Source of the DNA: Effrenium voratum
Lineage: Eukaryota > Sar > Dinophyceae > Suessiales > Symbiodiniaceae
DNA: 64,000 nucleotides
Direction: 5' to 3'
Assembly (NCBI GenBank): GCA_963377175.1
Contig: CAUJNA010003499.1
Location: forward strand, 489,321 to 553,320
Shown: positions 32,201-39,350 of the stretch, piece by piece
How the letters are laid out: every line of letters begins with the position of its first letter
How positions within the stretch are numbered: the stretch's first letter is position 1
Position numbers and translations under genes: made by a program
The notes under the pieces: generated by a model
The model's database searches: none
What the model saw: only the letters and a program-made list of their open reading frames with translations
What the model was told of the DNA's origin: nothing

Positions 32201-34906
32201 CTCCTCTGGCTTAGACGCGACCATCACCTCTACCTCCGCCTGAATGAACTCCGCCAGCTGCACGATGCTTTCCTGCGTCGGGGAGACATCCACCCCAAGG
32301 CTGTTCCTCAACAAGCTCAGCCGAAAGTGTACCTGGCTCCCCTCCTTTGCAATGCCATTGGTCATGCCATCCAGCGCCCTCAACAGCAGCGACGGGTCCG
32401 GCATTGCCAGCTTCAGCTCCGTGGTCCTAATGTACCACCTCCTCCACTGTCTAACCGCTGCCAGCACCTCCCCCGGAACCGTGTTGCCATTCACCTTCGG
32501 CTCCACCAGGTAGTTAAGCAAGCTCTGCCTCTCCGCTGGCCCCCCAGGCTGATACATCGTCAAGACCTTGAAGACCATAGCCGCTGCTGACATTGTCCGC
32601 CTCGACACCACCTCTTGTCTCAAGCTCTGAGGCAACGCCCGAAGCAAAAGCCCGGCCCCTCTCTGCTCCACCCTGGAGAAAGGGTACTTTCCCAGCCATC
32701 CCGGCTCTTCCGGCACCACATTCAGCCTCTCCACCGGCCGCATATCCAACCACCTCTGATAGGCCTTCTCCGCGTGGTGCATGATGTGCTCCCACCACAC
32801 CGCCGCGCTCGTGCTAAGGTCCATCATAATCGGTCGGATCTCCGCTAGCCAGTCCCCCGCCGCCAGTGGCCCCGCTTCTTTGGCCCCTAGCTCCGGCAAC
32901 TTCGGCAATTCCGCAGCCCTTATCGCTTCTTCTCGAAGCTGTCCTGCTGCCAACATCGCCTTCACATCTTCCGGCCAAGAGTCCATCACCCCCGTGGTCT
33001 CCGCAACCTTCTCATGCACCTGCTCCGGGGCTACGATGGCCTTGACATCCAACCCCGGTGGCGGCACTGGAACCTGCCGCTCGAGTTCCTCTGATCTTTC
33101 CCACGTCAACGCCCACTCATCTCGGGATCTCATAGCCGGCACCATCCTCAAGCCACCTGTCTCGAAGTCCTTCTCCCAGGTGTACAGCTCTCCTTCCCTT
33201 GGTTCTCTCCCCCTGGCATAGCCACCTCCTCCTTCCAGGCGAAGCGCTCCTCCTCCTTTTCCCGAGACCGGTGGTGTCCCGCCCGGAACCTCTGTGCCTC
33301 CTGGAGTCCTCCTCCTATCCGGCGTCCTCGGCCTCGGTGGATACGGGGGTGGATGTGGAGACCTCGTTCGATCCCGGCCTCCACCTTCTCCATGTCTCTC
33401 TCCTGTCTCCATCGGCGTGTGAAACTCATTTGCATTCCATTCGCCTTCCTGTCTCCTCCATTGAGACCCGTCCCATTCCCAGCGGTTCCACCAAGACCTC
33501 CAAGCTGACACCTCATCCTGCGCTTCTCGAAGCTGGCCCTCGGCCTCCCGGACCTGACCCAGGAACTGGTTGATCGTGCGGTTCCGCATCTCCAAGAGCC
33601 GGTCCTTCTCGGCGATGGTCCCCCTAAGGTGGTCTCTTTCCATCTCCATCCCCCGGATCATGCGGCAGGCCAGCAGCAATTGCTTTTCCATGGCCTCCTG
33701 CACGTCGAACATTTCCGCCTCTCCTCCTCCTCCCCCTGGAATGAGTTCCTCATCCTCATACCTCAGGCCCTCTGGCAGGTTGCCCTCCGGACACCACACC
33801 TTCGTTGCTGGGTTCCACACCATGTGGAGCTCCATTGGCCTGAAACCTGCCCTTGTTGATGCCCTCGCTTCCTCGCGCGTCGTGTTCACCTCCGAAGGTC
33901 CGACACCTCCACATCCTCCTGGGGCTATGCCTCCACTTGGCACCGAAGGACGATGCCCACTTCCAGCTCGGCCCCCTTCTCCGCGATCTCGAGAATCCCC
34001 CTTTCCACCTCGGGTTCCACCACCTCCATAGATCGGGCGCCTTCCTCGAGGAACCTCACTTTCCTTTCCTTCTTCATGCCGACCCGACCCAGCATGCCCT
34101 TTTCCTGGAACTCCTGCTAGATCACGATGTCCATGGCCTCCTTTCCACCCTCCATGAGCTTCTGGAATATGCCCTCGTCCCTGATCATCAGGCCGCCCTC
34201 CATGAGCCTCCGAAGGATGTCCTTGACCTCGGTCATCATGCCACCCTCTATGAGCTTCCGAAGGATGCCCTCGACCCCGGTCCTCTTGCCACCCTCCATG
34301 AGCTTCCGAAGGATGCCCTTGTCCTCGATCATCAAGCCACCCTCCATGAGCTTCCGAAGGATGCCCGCGACCTCGATCATCGTACCACCCTCCGTGGGCT
34401 TCTGAAGGACGCCCTCGACCCCGATGGGCTCCCGGATGATCTCCTTCGCGAGCCTCTGGTGGCCAGCCTCCAAGCGGAGCCCGACGACCATCCCCGCTGC
34501 TCCCCTTTCCATGCTTTCTTTCCAGGTCGACATCCGCTTCCTTCTCAAGGTCCTCCTGCAGGCTCCTTTTCACTTCTTCCCAATCCTCCGACTTCCCGCT
34601 ACTCACCGTCTCGGGATGTTGCCACCCTTCCTGATCTCCTTTTCCCTTCTCCTCCGACCCTTCGGGCACCCTTGGGAGATCCCTGGGCCTGTGGGCCTGA
34701 AGCTCCGCCTCCGCCCTCGCCTTCTCGCTCCAGAACGGGTTCACCTCCACCGGCCTACCCGTTTCCCTCCCCCGGTCCTCGCCGTCGGTCACCCCATCCG
34801 CGGCCTCGCCGGTTAAGGTGACCTCCCCGTCCGGCTCAGCCACCAGGATGCCCATGCCGGCGACGTCCACCGATCTCGCCCTCCTCTTCCGCATGCCTGG
34901 GTCCAT
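26213..34906 (-). CDS. Inner copia Gag-Pol polyprotein (2,897 aa)
   Basis: One frame encodes the whole replication machinery. In order (rough residues): Gag N-terminus with six or more 16-residue repeats of the RGRGHPSEAHGGW type (about 160-260); coiled coil (about 395-450); Gag core; CCCH finger (CGFFAGGRGCKMGKNCNYSH, about 935) and CCHC knuckle (CWICGSLQHRKGECPVKH, about 955); protease (LLDGGATH, about 1060); a cytosine-methyltransferase-like domain (VLHLFSG about 1247, GGPPC about 1300, QENP about 1372); integrase with His/Cys start (about 1515), SVDILG, HTDRAREF and GRCESEV; RT with TVDVKTAFLQAP and YVDD (about 2250); RNase H with DVSF, TAEAEL and GDNAAA (about 2434-2505). A C-terminal extension has a strong hydrophobic helix (ELILTVVAVLAVVVWEI, about 2640). 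A G6 run (26482-26487) near the end may mark a shift to a better-looking frame that ends near 26278. Confidence 0.95.
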   Translation of the reverse strand: MDPGMRKRRARSVDVAGMGILVAEPDGEVTLTGEAADGVTDGEDRGRETGRPVEVNPFWSEKARAEAELQAHRPRDLPRVPEGSEEKGKGDQEGWQHPETVSSGKSEDWEEVKRSLQEDLEKEADVDLERKHGKGSSGDGRRAPLGGWPPEAREGDHPGAHRGRGRPSEAHGGWYDDRGRGHPSEAHGGWLDDRGQGHPSEAHGGWQEDRGRGHPSEAHRGWHDDRGQGHPSEAHGGRPDDQGRGHIPEAHGGWKGGHGHRDLAGVPGKGHAGSGRHEEGKESEVPRGRRPIYGGGGTRGGKGDSRDRGEGGRAGSGHRPSVPSGGIAPGGCGGVGPSEVNTTREEARASTRAGFRPMELHMVWNPATKVWCPEGNLPEGLRYEDEELIPGGGGGEAEMFDVQEAMEKQLLLACRMIRGMEMERDHLRGTIAEKDRLLEMRNRTINQFLGQVREAEGQLREAQDEVSAWRSWWNRWEWDGSQWRRQEGEWNANEFHTPMETGERHGEGGGRDRTRSPHPPPYPPRPRTPDRRRTPGGTEVPGGTPPVSGKGGGALRLEGGGGYARGREPREGELYTWEKDFETGGLRMVPAMRSRDEWALTWERSEELERQVPVPPPGLDVKAIVAPEQVHEKVAETTGVMDSWPEDVKAMLAAGQLREEAIRAAELPKLPELGAKEAGPLAAGDWLAEIRPIMMDLSTSAAVWWEHIMHHAEKAYQRWLDMRPVERLNVVPEEPGWLGKYPFSRVEQRGAGLLLRALPQSLRQEVVSRRTMSAAAMVFKVLTMYQPGGPAERQSLLNYLVEPKVNGNTVPGEVLAAVRQWRRWYIRTTELKLAMPDPSLLLRALDGMTNGIAKEGSQVHFRLSLLRNSLGVDVSPTQESIVQLAEFIQAEVEVMVASKPEEKGPKVKSMRQAEAQTPRKEGDKKVCGFFAGGRGCKMGKNCNYSHDWSAIDRKADRCWICGSLQHRKGECPVKHEAAGRAGTRQGELQPQQQQQSQQQKPKVAAEKGVVEEQPGAEKPGQRGQHVQELLCEATGLLKSLKTVKAIRVRAVKAEEEFFGLLDGGATHALRQAKEGELQGDRVKEVTVELAAGTAQLWQQKDTRTLLSPEKIEPIVPLAGLVEMGYGITWNNKGCVVKHPAKGDIKVEMKNGCPMVQGGEALQLIEDLENFNLNRRRICKLSQVEETVMAKWKARWAEVPEAVWEVLGSGLEMWDPAGPFKQDFHKVLPWNRRMRRKVEAAKNVVLHLFSGKDQSFWQDSAEVVLCLDLQRGQDILNPAVKAYLFQLCSMGKISGIVGGPPCRTVSVCRYQRPGPEPLRSRGGRGRFGLDGLSAEEQLKVHQDSALWLMPMALFEVAREARSEKGWMVPAFVQENPRDPKEWLGTGENGKGTKQPELGWATFWAWPETEEFAARLVAKLDQGPLGHERRKPTTLLTNQVEVMALHGLAGPGDQTGRSGTVEDRIKESAMWAAWAPKLKEAIKASLQRVNRETLEEVRVKAARGPTRDEQWRMHVENEHVPHRRDCRVCMEAAGRAGAHRRVRAPNAFVMSVDILGPTREGGDQDGAKAKYAVVTVLTVPVKKSSGEPLVRLGEEEEEIDGAGEGGLGPYPEGEELPRGPEELPVEEEDLFAEEEERGSAPGEEGRVEVEKAEEETRKWKEKIKDLEDVAVRNLTFAVPIRSRNRDVVLQAVAECYSRYRAAGLQVLRVHTDRAREFTCAAFRAWAAERGLWRTVTAGDEPQANGRCESEVGVIKGRTKVLLEASGAPKEKWPLALRHAAELRWRSQLRALGVPQLPLVPFGSRAMVKVKRWRKNRDWPQKFEPVQVWGPSKDMAQGYYVECEDGCFVRAAAVVVTVSEQIAEEERQVRRRLRGKQPEPAWAAGGEVVGVVGAAEAAPDAESALAPGARIAKAMEERNGAVEAEMIIGVVATDLSRAPNAGVRWLTPLSRERQEQEGAKEWEEELVHWHGNLKKVWWEEKELLSGEGVEQWQLEWTKKIAKDIRRLEETLKSLEGEERRVVKAVQRLEEEEFLQTKTIPLDTIRGELELWKEAIAEEYASLTAETQAIKPLSAAEAEELMKHAEVEVATGKGVFTRKAGSGRRKVRAVVCGNQLSGKETKEEVFAGGADSIALRATLRKAAFEQWKVGTVDVKTAFLQAPNQRQKLLVVTPPKIFGQAGVTKEGERWLVLKALYGLNTSPKDWGCHRDKTMASFGWRVNDVDFKIYPLEGNLWAIREVESGATVGNIVVYVDDMLVAAKEGVMKGFMQRLQQEWKTSAPEVVEGGTPVTFCGMEICEKEGGFWLGQSAYIRDLVGRYPEVKNFDVPAVKVELAEEEEVDRTADDVREAQVALGELLWVSTRTRPDVAFAVGQASRMVARNPKQALQAAKQILGYLKGTDEVGIIYRKEMKPREGEVEFPGPQHMGTLEIQADVSFAPGGGRSIQGVMVMYGGGIIAWESTRQAYTTMSTAEAELTGYVQATAIGEAVSSLVEMLEVKKVRKMILGDNAAAISIITTPACAWRSRHLKCRAGKLTELIEEEDWRLRHLPGTLLAADGLTKALTKTQFEKCRRGMGLDVLEGKKVKKVLGSKPNGTFGAAGWLVVDKLKAVIGMLSLAAGAMAEEVVEIDEESIPVELILTVVAVLAVVVWEITKKACGTKVKKIKGPVEEPSQEKKRPREEAQSPPKETAGSGTARGTEFEGSGRGFLGGRTTGSPRDQGPGEDGTDDGTWPGTGALLPKEAPRPNRSCRSGAKSQEQDLVVVCHVRDGAGGKQPVRAPRSVLGTERMEYYRKMEQLSEDRWAFLEARNRGVPLHGLQGALWHEGGWNPRPGGAGQGKEEREVGHGQEEQDGLQHGQVVSGVCHRERGQCKDRAAVAGLIELRGAASSSSRGGRCAGEDK
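34130..34430. repeat. 48-bp tandem repeat coding a 16-residue Gag repeat
   Basis: The word ATGAGCTTCCGAAGGATG and its variants recur at exact 48-base steps (34154, 34202, 34250, 34298, 34346, 34394). On the coding minus strand each unit gives a His/Gly/Asp-rich peptide of the type RGRGHPSEAHGGWxDD. Confidence 0.9.
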
Positions 34907-34931
34907 GGCTGGCCCTTGTCAGGGGGCGTTT

Positions 34932-34943
34932 GGGCTCATAACC
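34932..34943 (-). promoter_or_regulatory. Primer-binding site complementary to initiator tRNA-Met anticodon arm
   Basis: GGTTATGAGCCC on the minus strand touches the 5' LTR. Its complement, GGGCTCATAACC, is the anticodon stem-loop (CAT anticodon) of initiator tRNA-Met as found in yeast and bacteria. Drosophila copia also primes from this internal part of the tRNA rather than the 3' end, which fits a half-tRNA primer. Confidence 0.8.
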
Positions 34944-35019
34944 TATGTGCGCAGCACCGCGCTGTTTGTGTTCCTTGAGCCAACGGTTTCGAGTGCACCC
35001 GTGTTATTAACGGTTCACA
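34944..35019 (-). repeat. 5' LTR of inner copia element (76 bp)
   Basis: Identical to 26021-26096. With only 76 bases it has little room for a promoter; the TTGGCTCAAGG word at 34974-34984 is discussed as a spliced-leader-like site. Confidence 0.95.
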
Positions 35020-35024
35020 GTTTG
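35020..35024. repeat. Target-site duplication, right copy (GTTTG)
   Basis: Matches 26016-26020. Removing the element plus one copy rejoins the outer RT reading frame between FKL and SGP. Confidence 0.9.
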
Positions 35025-35749
35025 AAATCGTCGACATAGACAACGAGAAAGGTCTCAAGTGCAGGGTGACGAAAAACGCTGGGCCAATCAGGGATGGGCA
35101 CGAAACCAACCTTTTTAAGTTGGGTCTCGCAGTGCTGTTCCCAGAAACCACCAGCGTCAGGATGTCCATAGAGCGCAAGAACAAGGGGGCACACTGGGTC
35201 CTGCATGGTCTCCCACTCCTTCGGCCATTGGTCATGGGGAAGGCGTATCCAGGTCTTGGTTCCACCGAGCAACGCCTGCGAAAACGCGGATTCTCCGTCG
35301 CTAACCTCAAGCGAGTTTCCTGGTAATAGTCCGTATGCGTCAGCAACCTTTCCCGCCGCCATGGTGGCAGGGCACGAAGTGATTTCGGAAAACAGTGCCC
35401 AGGCATTGGATTCGTCTCTAACGTGACATCCCTCGAAGACAACACGGCCCTTGAACTTCCTGTTCGGGTCATCCTCGCCGAGTTCGTGATTCTTTTCGAC
35501 GCATATGTCAAAGATCCGGCCGACATGAACTTTGGTCCCTCCTCGTTTTGCCTCAGCAGCGACGTCACGCCACTCAAGATCCCTAAGCTTCTTCCACTCC
35601 TTTTCTAGGGCGGCAAAAGCTTTGGGATTGAGCTTTGCCTCCTTCCGAGGCACAGGGCGCGCTGAACGGAGGAAGCCCGAGAAATGGACTGTGACCGGAT
35701 CCATCGACGAGGCATGGCAAACCACTCGGTGTTTCCAGTGGAGGACCAC
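35025..35749 (-). CDS. Outer copia: RT N-terminal part, cut by inner element
   Basis: The frame carries the start of a copia RT: LEKEWKKLRDLEWRDV, then GRIFDICVEKNHEL, FKGRVVFEG, a middle with SDGESAFSQALL (first catalytic Asp), WIRLPHDQWP, and LVVYVDDFKL with the catalytic DD at the very end. The remaining RT continues at 26015. A frame change separates it from the dUTPase piece upstream, near 35750-35810. Confidence 0.9.
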
Positions 35750-35799
35750 GAATGTGAGGGGAAAGTAGCAGATGCAGCGGGGGCACCTTTGTCAGTGCT

Positions 35800-36003
35800 G
35801 CCGAATCCTTGCCCCCCTCTTTCGGTGGCACGCGGCTTTTGCACGCATATGATGGGTTCAAGAATAGAGACGCGCTCTAGAATGAGTTGCGCGATTTTAT
35901 CTCCCTTTTTGATGAGGAAGTCGCTGTGCGAATGGTTGAAGATTACAACCTTGATCTCTCCGGTGTAGTCGGGGTCAATAACGCCGGCACCGATGTCAAT
36001 CAT
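35800..36003 (-). CDS. Outer copia: dUTPase C-terminal part (motifs 3-5)
   Basis: This short frame gives the last three motifs of a trimeric dUTPase: GVIDPDYTGEIKV (motif 3), KKGDKIAQLILERV (motif 4) and RGGQGFGSTD (motif 5, the Gly-rich loop closing on dUTP). dUTPase hydrolyses dUTP to dUMP and keeps uracil out of newly made DNA. Motifs 1 and 2 lie in the frame just upstream (36000-36100). The two parts are separated by loss of one base in the Leu codon after motif 2, so the enzyme cannot be made whole from this copy without frameshifting. Confidence 0.88.
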
Positions 36004-39000
36004 GTGCTTGGCCGCAGGCCAGAGCGGGGGGCTACTCTCCCGTAGACACCCTCGGGAATGGTGATGGCGAAGCCAGTCCCGATGGTGGCTTTGTCGCCAG
36101 CAGGAACTTTGTGGTCATCGGCCGAGCGAACATCCAGACCAACGCTTTCAGGAGTCCCGCGATTAGGGACAGTGACCCCTTCCCGAAGTGGGTGGATGTA
36201 GAGTGCATGGGGGTCCCTCTTCCATGCAGCACGGTTGTTGGGCTCGGCGACAGCGACAGGGATCGTAGACCTCTCAGTCCTCCCTTTGTACCAGGACTTG
36301 ATGGTTGTCTGGCACATCTGCTTCGGATAGAGAGCAGTGAGCGGAGTGAGGGATCCCTCAATCCTGGCGTGCGCAAACCCCTTTTCATGGTGACATGTTC
36401 GACCCCCAAGCGCGGCGGCGAGGTCGGAAGAGTTCGTGGCGATTCTCCACTGCTTCCGGATGGGCGTCCCGTTTTTGTCCTTCATTCCGAAGTCGCATCC
36501 GTCAATATTGACAGTGAGAATCTCAGGGTCATCAGGAAACTTCTTCATGAAGGGTTGAGACCACCCAAGGCAATGACGCGGCCATTCATAGGCAATTCGT
36601 CCGCCACCCTTCCGCACTTCACGAGAAACACGAGTGAAGGCCGCGAACATGATTTGGGACTGTCTTCGAGCGTCGTTGAGCTCGGCAGCGAACTCGGGTC
36701 CGTACTGAGAAAGGTTAACGTATTGCCAGGTACTCCAAGGTCCACAGGGAATGGAAGACCAAAGATCACATTTAGGATTCTTCCTATCGATCTCGATCAG
36801 CCTCCTAACATCCTTACTCTTAAGGATATCAAAGGAGTCCTTGTGCACGCGAATGGCATCGCCACCATATTCAAACATCGTGGCGGAAAGTGCGGAATCG
36901 GCTTCGCATGCAAATTCAATGAGGAGTGATTTGGTGGAGGTGGCCGGAGCGCCAGGGGGATCGTCGCCGGACTTGGAGCGAGACTTCTCAACCTCAAGCT
37001 CCCTCTCAGTGCTGACATAGATCCTTCGCGCAATGAGCGACATGGCTCTCCAATCATCGGAAGAGATGGAGTTGGGTTTCCCCGTCCCGGTGTAGGGACG
37101 TTCTTTGCGCTTAGAGGATTGAGGATAATCAATATCCTCTTTATTTCCTGGTGGCACGTCATCGCAGAGCGGTTTCTTGGGAGAGGGACGCCTCCTCTTG
37201 GGCGCGCAGCCCTTGTCAAAGAGGATGGTAACCCCGGTCCAGAACTTGTGTGTTCTAACCCGATGGCCGCTGGCATATACGTCACGGGAATCGCGATAGA
37301 CCTCATCTCTGGAGTCGAGGAAGGTGCAATGAGTGACCCTCACGTCGTCGAGATCAGCTTGGATCGGCCCCCCTGAAGGCAGAGGACGGGTATCGTCTCC
37401 AAAGAAGTCCTTTCTCGCCTTGATGTGGTAGCGATGCCAGGACCTTTCTTCTTCAAAGCGCACCCAGTAATCATCCCTTTTGTCAGGGGAAGAATCGTCC
37501 GAGATGTGGCGATTTTTGAGGTCAGTCTTAGGAACATTGCCGAAGTCGTCATTCTGTCGATGATTTTGATGATCACCCTCGTCGTCTTCAGGGTCAAAGC
37601 GTCCCTCATCGAAGCTGAATGACTCGTCTTTTCGGGGCAGATTCTTCCCGCTGAAGTGATCAGGGCTTGACAGGCGATCATGCTTATATGATGCAATTTC
37701 ACGGGTGCGAGCCTCATATGCTTTTAGCAGAGGAAAGACGTACGGTTCTTCAGCATTGTGGTAGATCTGCTTCACTTGATGAATACTGGGTCGAACAACT
37801 CCAGCCTGAAAGTGCTCGAGGTCGGCAACATAGTAGTCGCCCTTCCATTTCCCTCCAGGTTCGAACCGGTAACCAAGGAAAACACCAGGTTTGGCGACAG
37901 GAGCGAACTTGGGAGCCTTATATTGATCGTGCTCTTCACCAGGAACAGCGGGAGCGATACTAGATACTTCTTCAGCGAAGTCAGCGAGGGGATCATAGTC
38001 GCAGTCACGCAGAGCTTCCTCGATTTCTTCGGCTGACATGGGTTCATATTCATCATCAGAAGGGGGTGCGCCTTCTTTTGAGGTTTCGCCCCATTTCTCA
38101 AGAGCGTGAACGTCGACCTGAAAATAGGCTTCGCCAATCCAATCTTGCGATTGATCATCTCTATGATCACTCAGGTTCCTCCACGTGGTTGATTGAATGG
38201 AGTCATTTTCACCGTTGAGATACTTAATGATGGTGAGAGTTTCGTCGGCGAGGAAGTCAACGTCGATTGGGCAGTTGGAGCCCCTTGGATCGAAGAGTTT
38301 CTTTCTGGGCGTCCGGTGTATACGGATAACGCACTCATTCTCTTCGTCTTTGCTCCAATAGTCAGCTTCAGCAGACTTATTTTGATCTTCGGGAGCGTTT
38401 TTGATCCCCCCCTTTTCAACTCGACGCGGTTTGGGAGCGACGGGGAAGAAATCAACCAGGCAACCGAAGGGAAGAAGCTTGCCGTTGAAAGGAAGGGGGG
38501 GGTGTCTTTTGGACCACGCGCTTCCACCTCCCCGATTCTCGATGTTCCTAGCGACGGCAAAGTACTTTGTTGCGTATGGCCACCATCGGGCTTCTAACCC
38601 GGCTTGACGCAAAAGCACACGCGCACCATGAAGGACTAATTTGACTTTGTTTTCAATGATGCTGTTGGTCTTTGGCATCCCCGGAGTAGACCATTCGTGT
38701 ATCCAGCGCAGTTCTTTGCAAGCACTGACAAGTTCTTTAGCTTGGTCAGTGTGCATCATCTTGATGTCGTTCTGAGGCCCTGCGAAGCGGTTAAAAGCGT
38801 CAACAGTATTCGCATCAGAGCGGCTCATGACGGGCATGACGTCAATCCACGAAGTGGCGAGATCGTAGAAGACGATGGCATCGGCCTCGCCGTTGATGCC
38901 TCTGTCTCGCAGGCCTTGCAGAACCATTGTGTCGGCGGTGACTAGGTCGCCAAAATCCTCGGCTCCGTGACCAGCCGCGCCCTTCTTCCGGAACAGCCTA

Positions 39001-39350
39001 ACATTCTCCATCTTGGCACGCTGGCAGTGAGAGCAAAAAGGGTTCTTGGGAAGATGGGTCATCATGTGGCGGAGGGTCAAGGCATCGGCTCTCCAGTCTT
39101 CGGCGCTACGCAGAGGGCCGTGGCCTTCAAGCTCGACGGTATCCTCATTTGGATCAGAGGCGGGAGGATCAGGGTCAGGTGAACCAGGATGGCCTTCGGA
39201 TACCGCAGGCATGTCGTTTGATGCCTCCGGGATGATATCCCCGGAAAGTGCAGAAGGAGCGGGAACAGCAGGGATGTCAGGGCGCAGGTCAGTCACCGGA
39301 GAACTGAAGTTGCAACGTGAGGCAGGCAAGTACGGGACGTTGTTCAGCAC
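36000..39350 (-). CDS. Outer copia: integrase, methyltransferase-like domain, dUTPase N-terminus (1,116 aa)
   Basis: The frame starts with disordered sequence, then integrase: HMMTHLPKNPFCSHC (about residue 100), TADTMV, HTDQAKEL (about 200) and NSIIENKVK (about 230), the three catalytic acids. About 400 acidic, presumably flexible residues follow. A methyltransferase-like domain lies at about 800-1030: LLIEFACEADSALS, DLWSSIPCGPWSTWQ (motif-IV-like PC), YEWPRHC, then DGCDFGM and PIRKQWRI. The last about 45 residues are dUTPase motifs 1 and 2 (GLDVRSADDHKVPAG and GRVAPRSGL). The stop at 36000 results from a one-base loss; motifs 3-5 follow in another frame. It lies in the normal copia slot between protease and RT. 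Confidence 0.9.
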   Translation of the reverse strand: MLNNVPYLPASRCNFSSPVTDLRPDIPAVPAPSALSGDIIPEASNDMPAVSEGHPGSPDPDPPASDPNEDTVELEGHGPLRSAEDWRADALTLRHMMTHLPKNPFCSHCQRAKMENVRLFRKKGAAGHGAEDFGDLVTADTMVLQGLRDRGINGEADAIVFYDLATSWIDVMPVMSRSDANTVDAFNRFAGPQNDIKMMHTDQAKELVSACKELRWIHEWSTPGMPKTNSIIENKVKLVLHGARVLLRQAGLEARWWPYATKYFAVARNIENRGGGSAWSKRHPPLPFNGKLLPFGCLVDFFPVAPKPRRVEKGGIKNAPEDQNKSAEADYWSKDEENECVIRIHRTPRKKLFDPRGSNCPIDVDFLADETLTIIKYLNGENDSIQSTTWRNLSDHRDDQSQDWIGEAYFQVDVHALEKWGETSKEGAPPSDDEYEPMSAEEIEEALRDCDYDPLADFAEEVSSIAPAVPGEEHDQYKAPKFAPVAKPGVFLGYRFEPGGKWKGDYYVADLEHFQAGVVRPSIHQVKQIYHNAEEPYVFPLLKAYEARTREIASYKHDRLSSPDHFSGKNLPRKDESFSFDEGRFDPEDDEGDHQNHRQNDDFGNVPKTDLKNRHISDDSSPDKRDDYWVRFEEERSWHRYHIKARKDFFGDDTRPLPSGGPIQADLDDVRVTHCTFLDSRDEVYRDSRDVYASGHRVRTHKFWTGVTILFDKGCAPKRRRPSPKKPLCDDVPPGNKEDIDYPQSSKRKERPYTGTGKPNSISSDDWRAMSLIARRIYVSTERELEVEKSRSKSGDDPPGAPATSTKSLLIEFACEADSALSATMFEYGGDAIRVHKDSFDILKSKDVRRLIEIDRKNPKCDLWSSIPCGPWSTWQYVNLSQYGPEFAAELNDARRQSQIMFAAFTRVSREVRKGGGRIAYEWPRHCLGWSQPFMKKFPDDPEILTVNIDGCDFGMKDKNGTPIRKQWRIATNSSDLAAALGGRTCHHEKGFAHARIEGSLTPLTALYPKQMCQTTIKSWYKGRTERSTIPVAVAEPNNRAAWKRDPHALYIHPLREGVTVPNRGTPESVGLDVRSADDHKVPAGDKATIGTGFAITIPEGVYGRVAPRSGLRPST

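Larger units (their letters stand above)
26021..35019 (-). mobile_element. Inner copia-type LTR retrotransposon, complete, 8,999 bp
   Basis: The element has identical 76-bp LTRs, GTTTG target duplications, a primer-binding site touching the 5' LTR, a purine tract touching the 3' LTR and one uninterrupted 2,897-codon frame. The leader between LTR and ATG is only 37 bases and the 3' untranslated stretch 116 bases. Identical LTRs and an open frame indicate recent insertion. It sits in the RT gene of the outer element, in the same orientation, immediately after the codons for YVDDFKL. Confidence 0.95.

Noticed and set aside
27644..34821. Long plus-strand open frames (up to about 320 codons) opposite the inner copia polyprotein
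   Set aside because: They are reverse-strand shadows of a GC-rich coding frame; the minus frame carries all the retrotransposon motifs.
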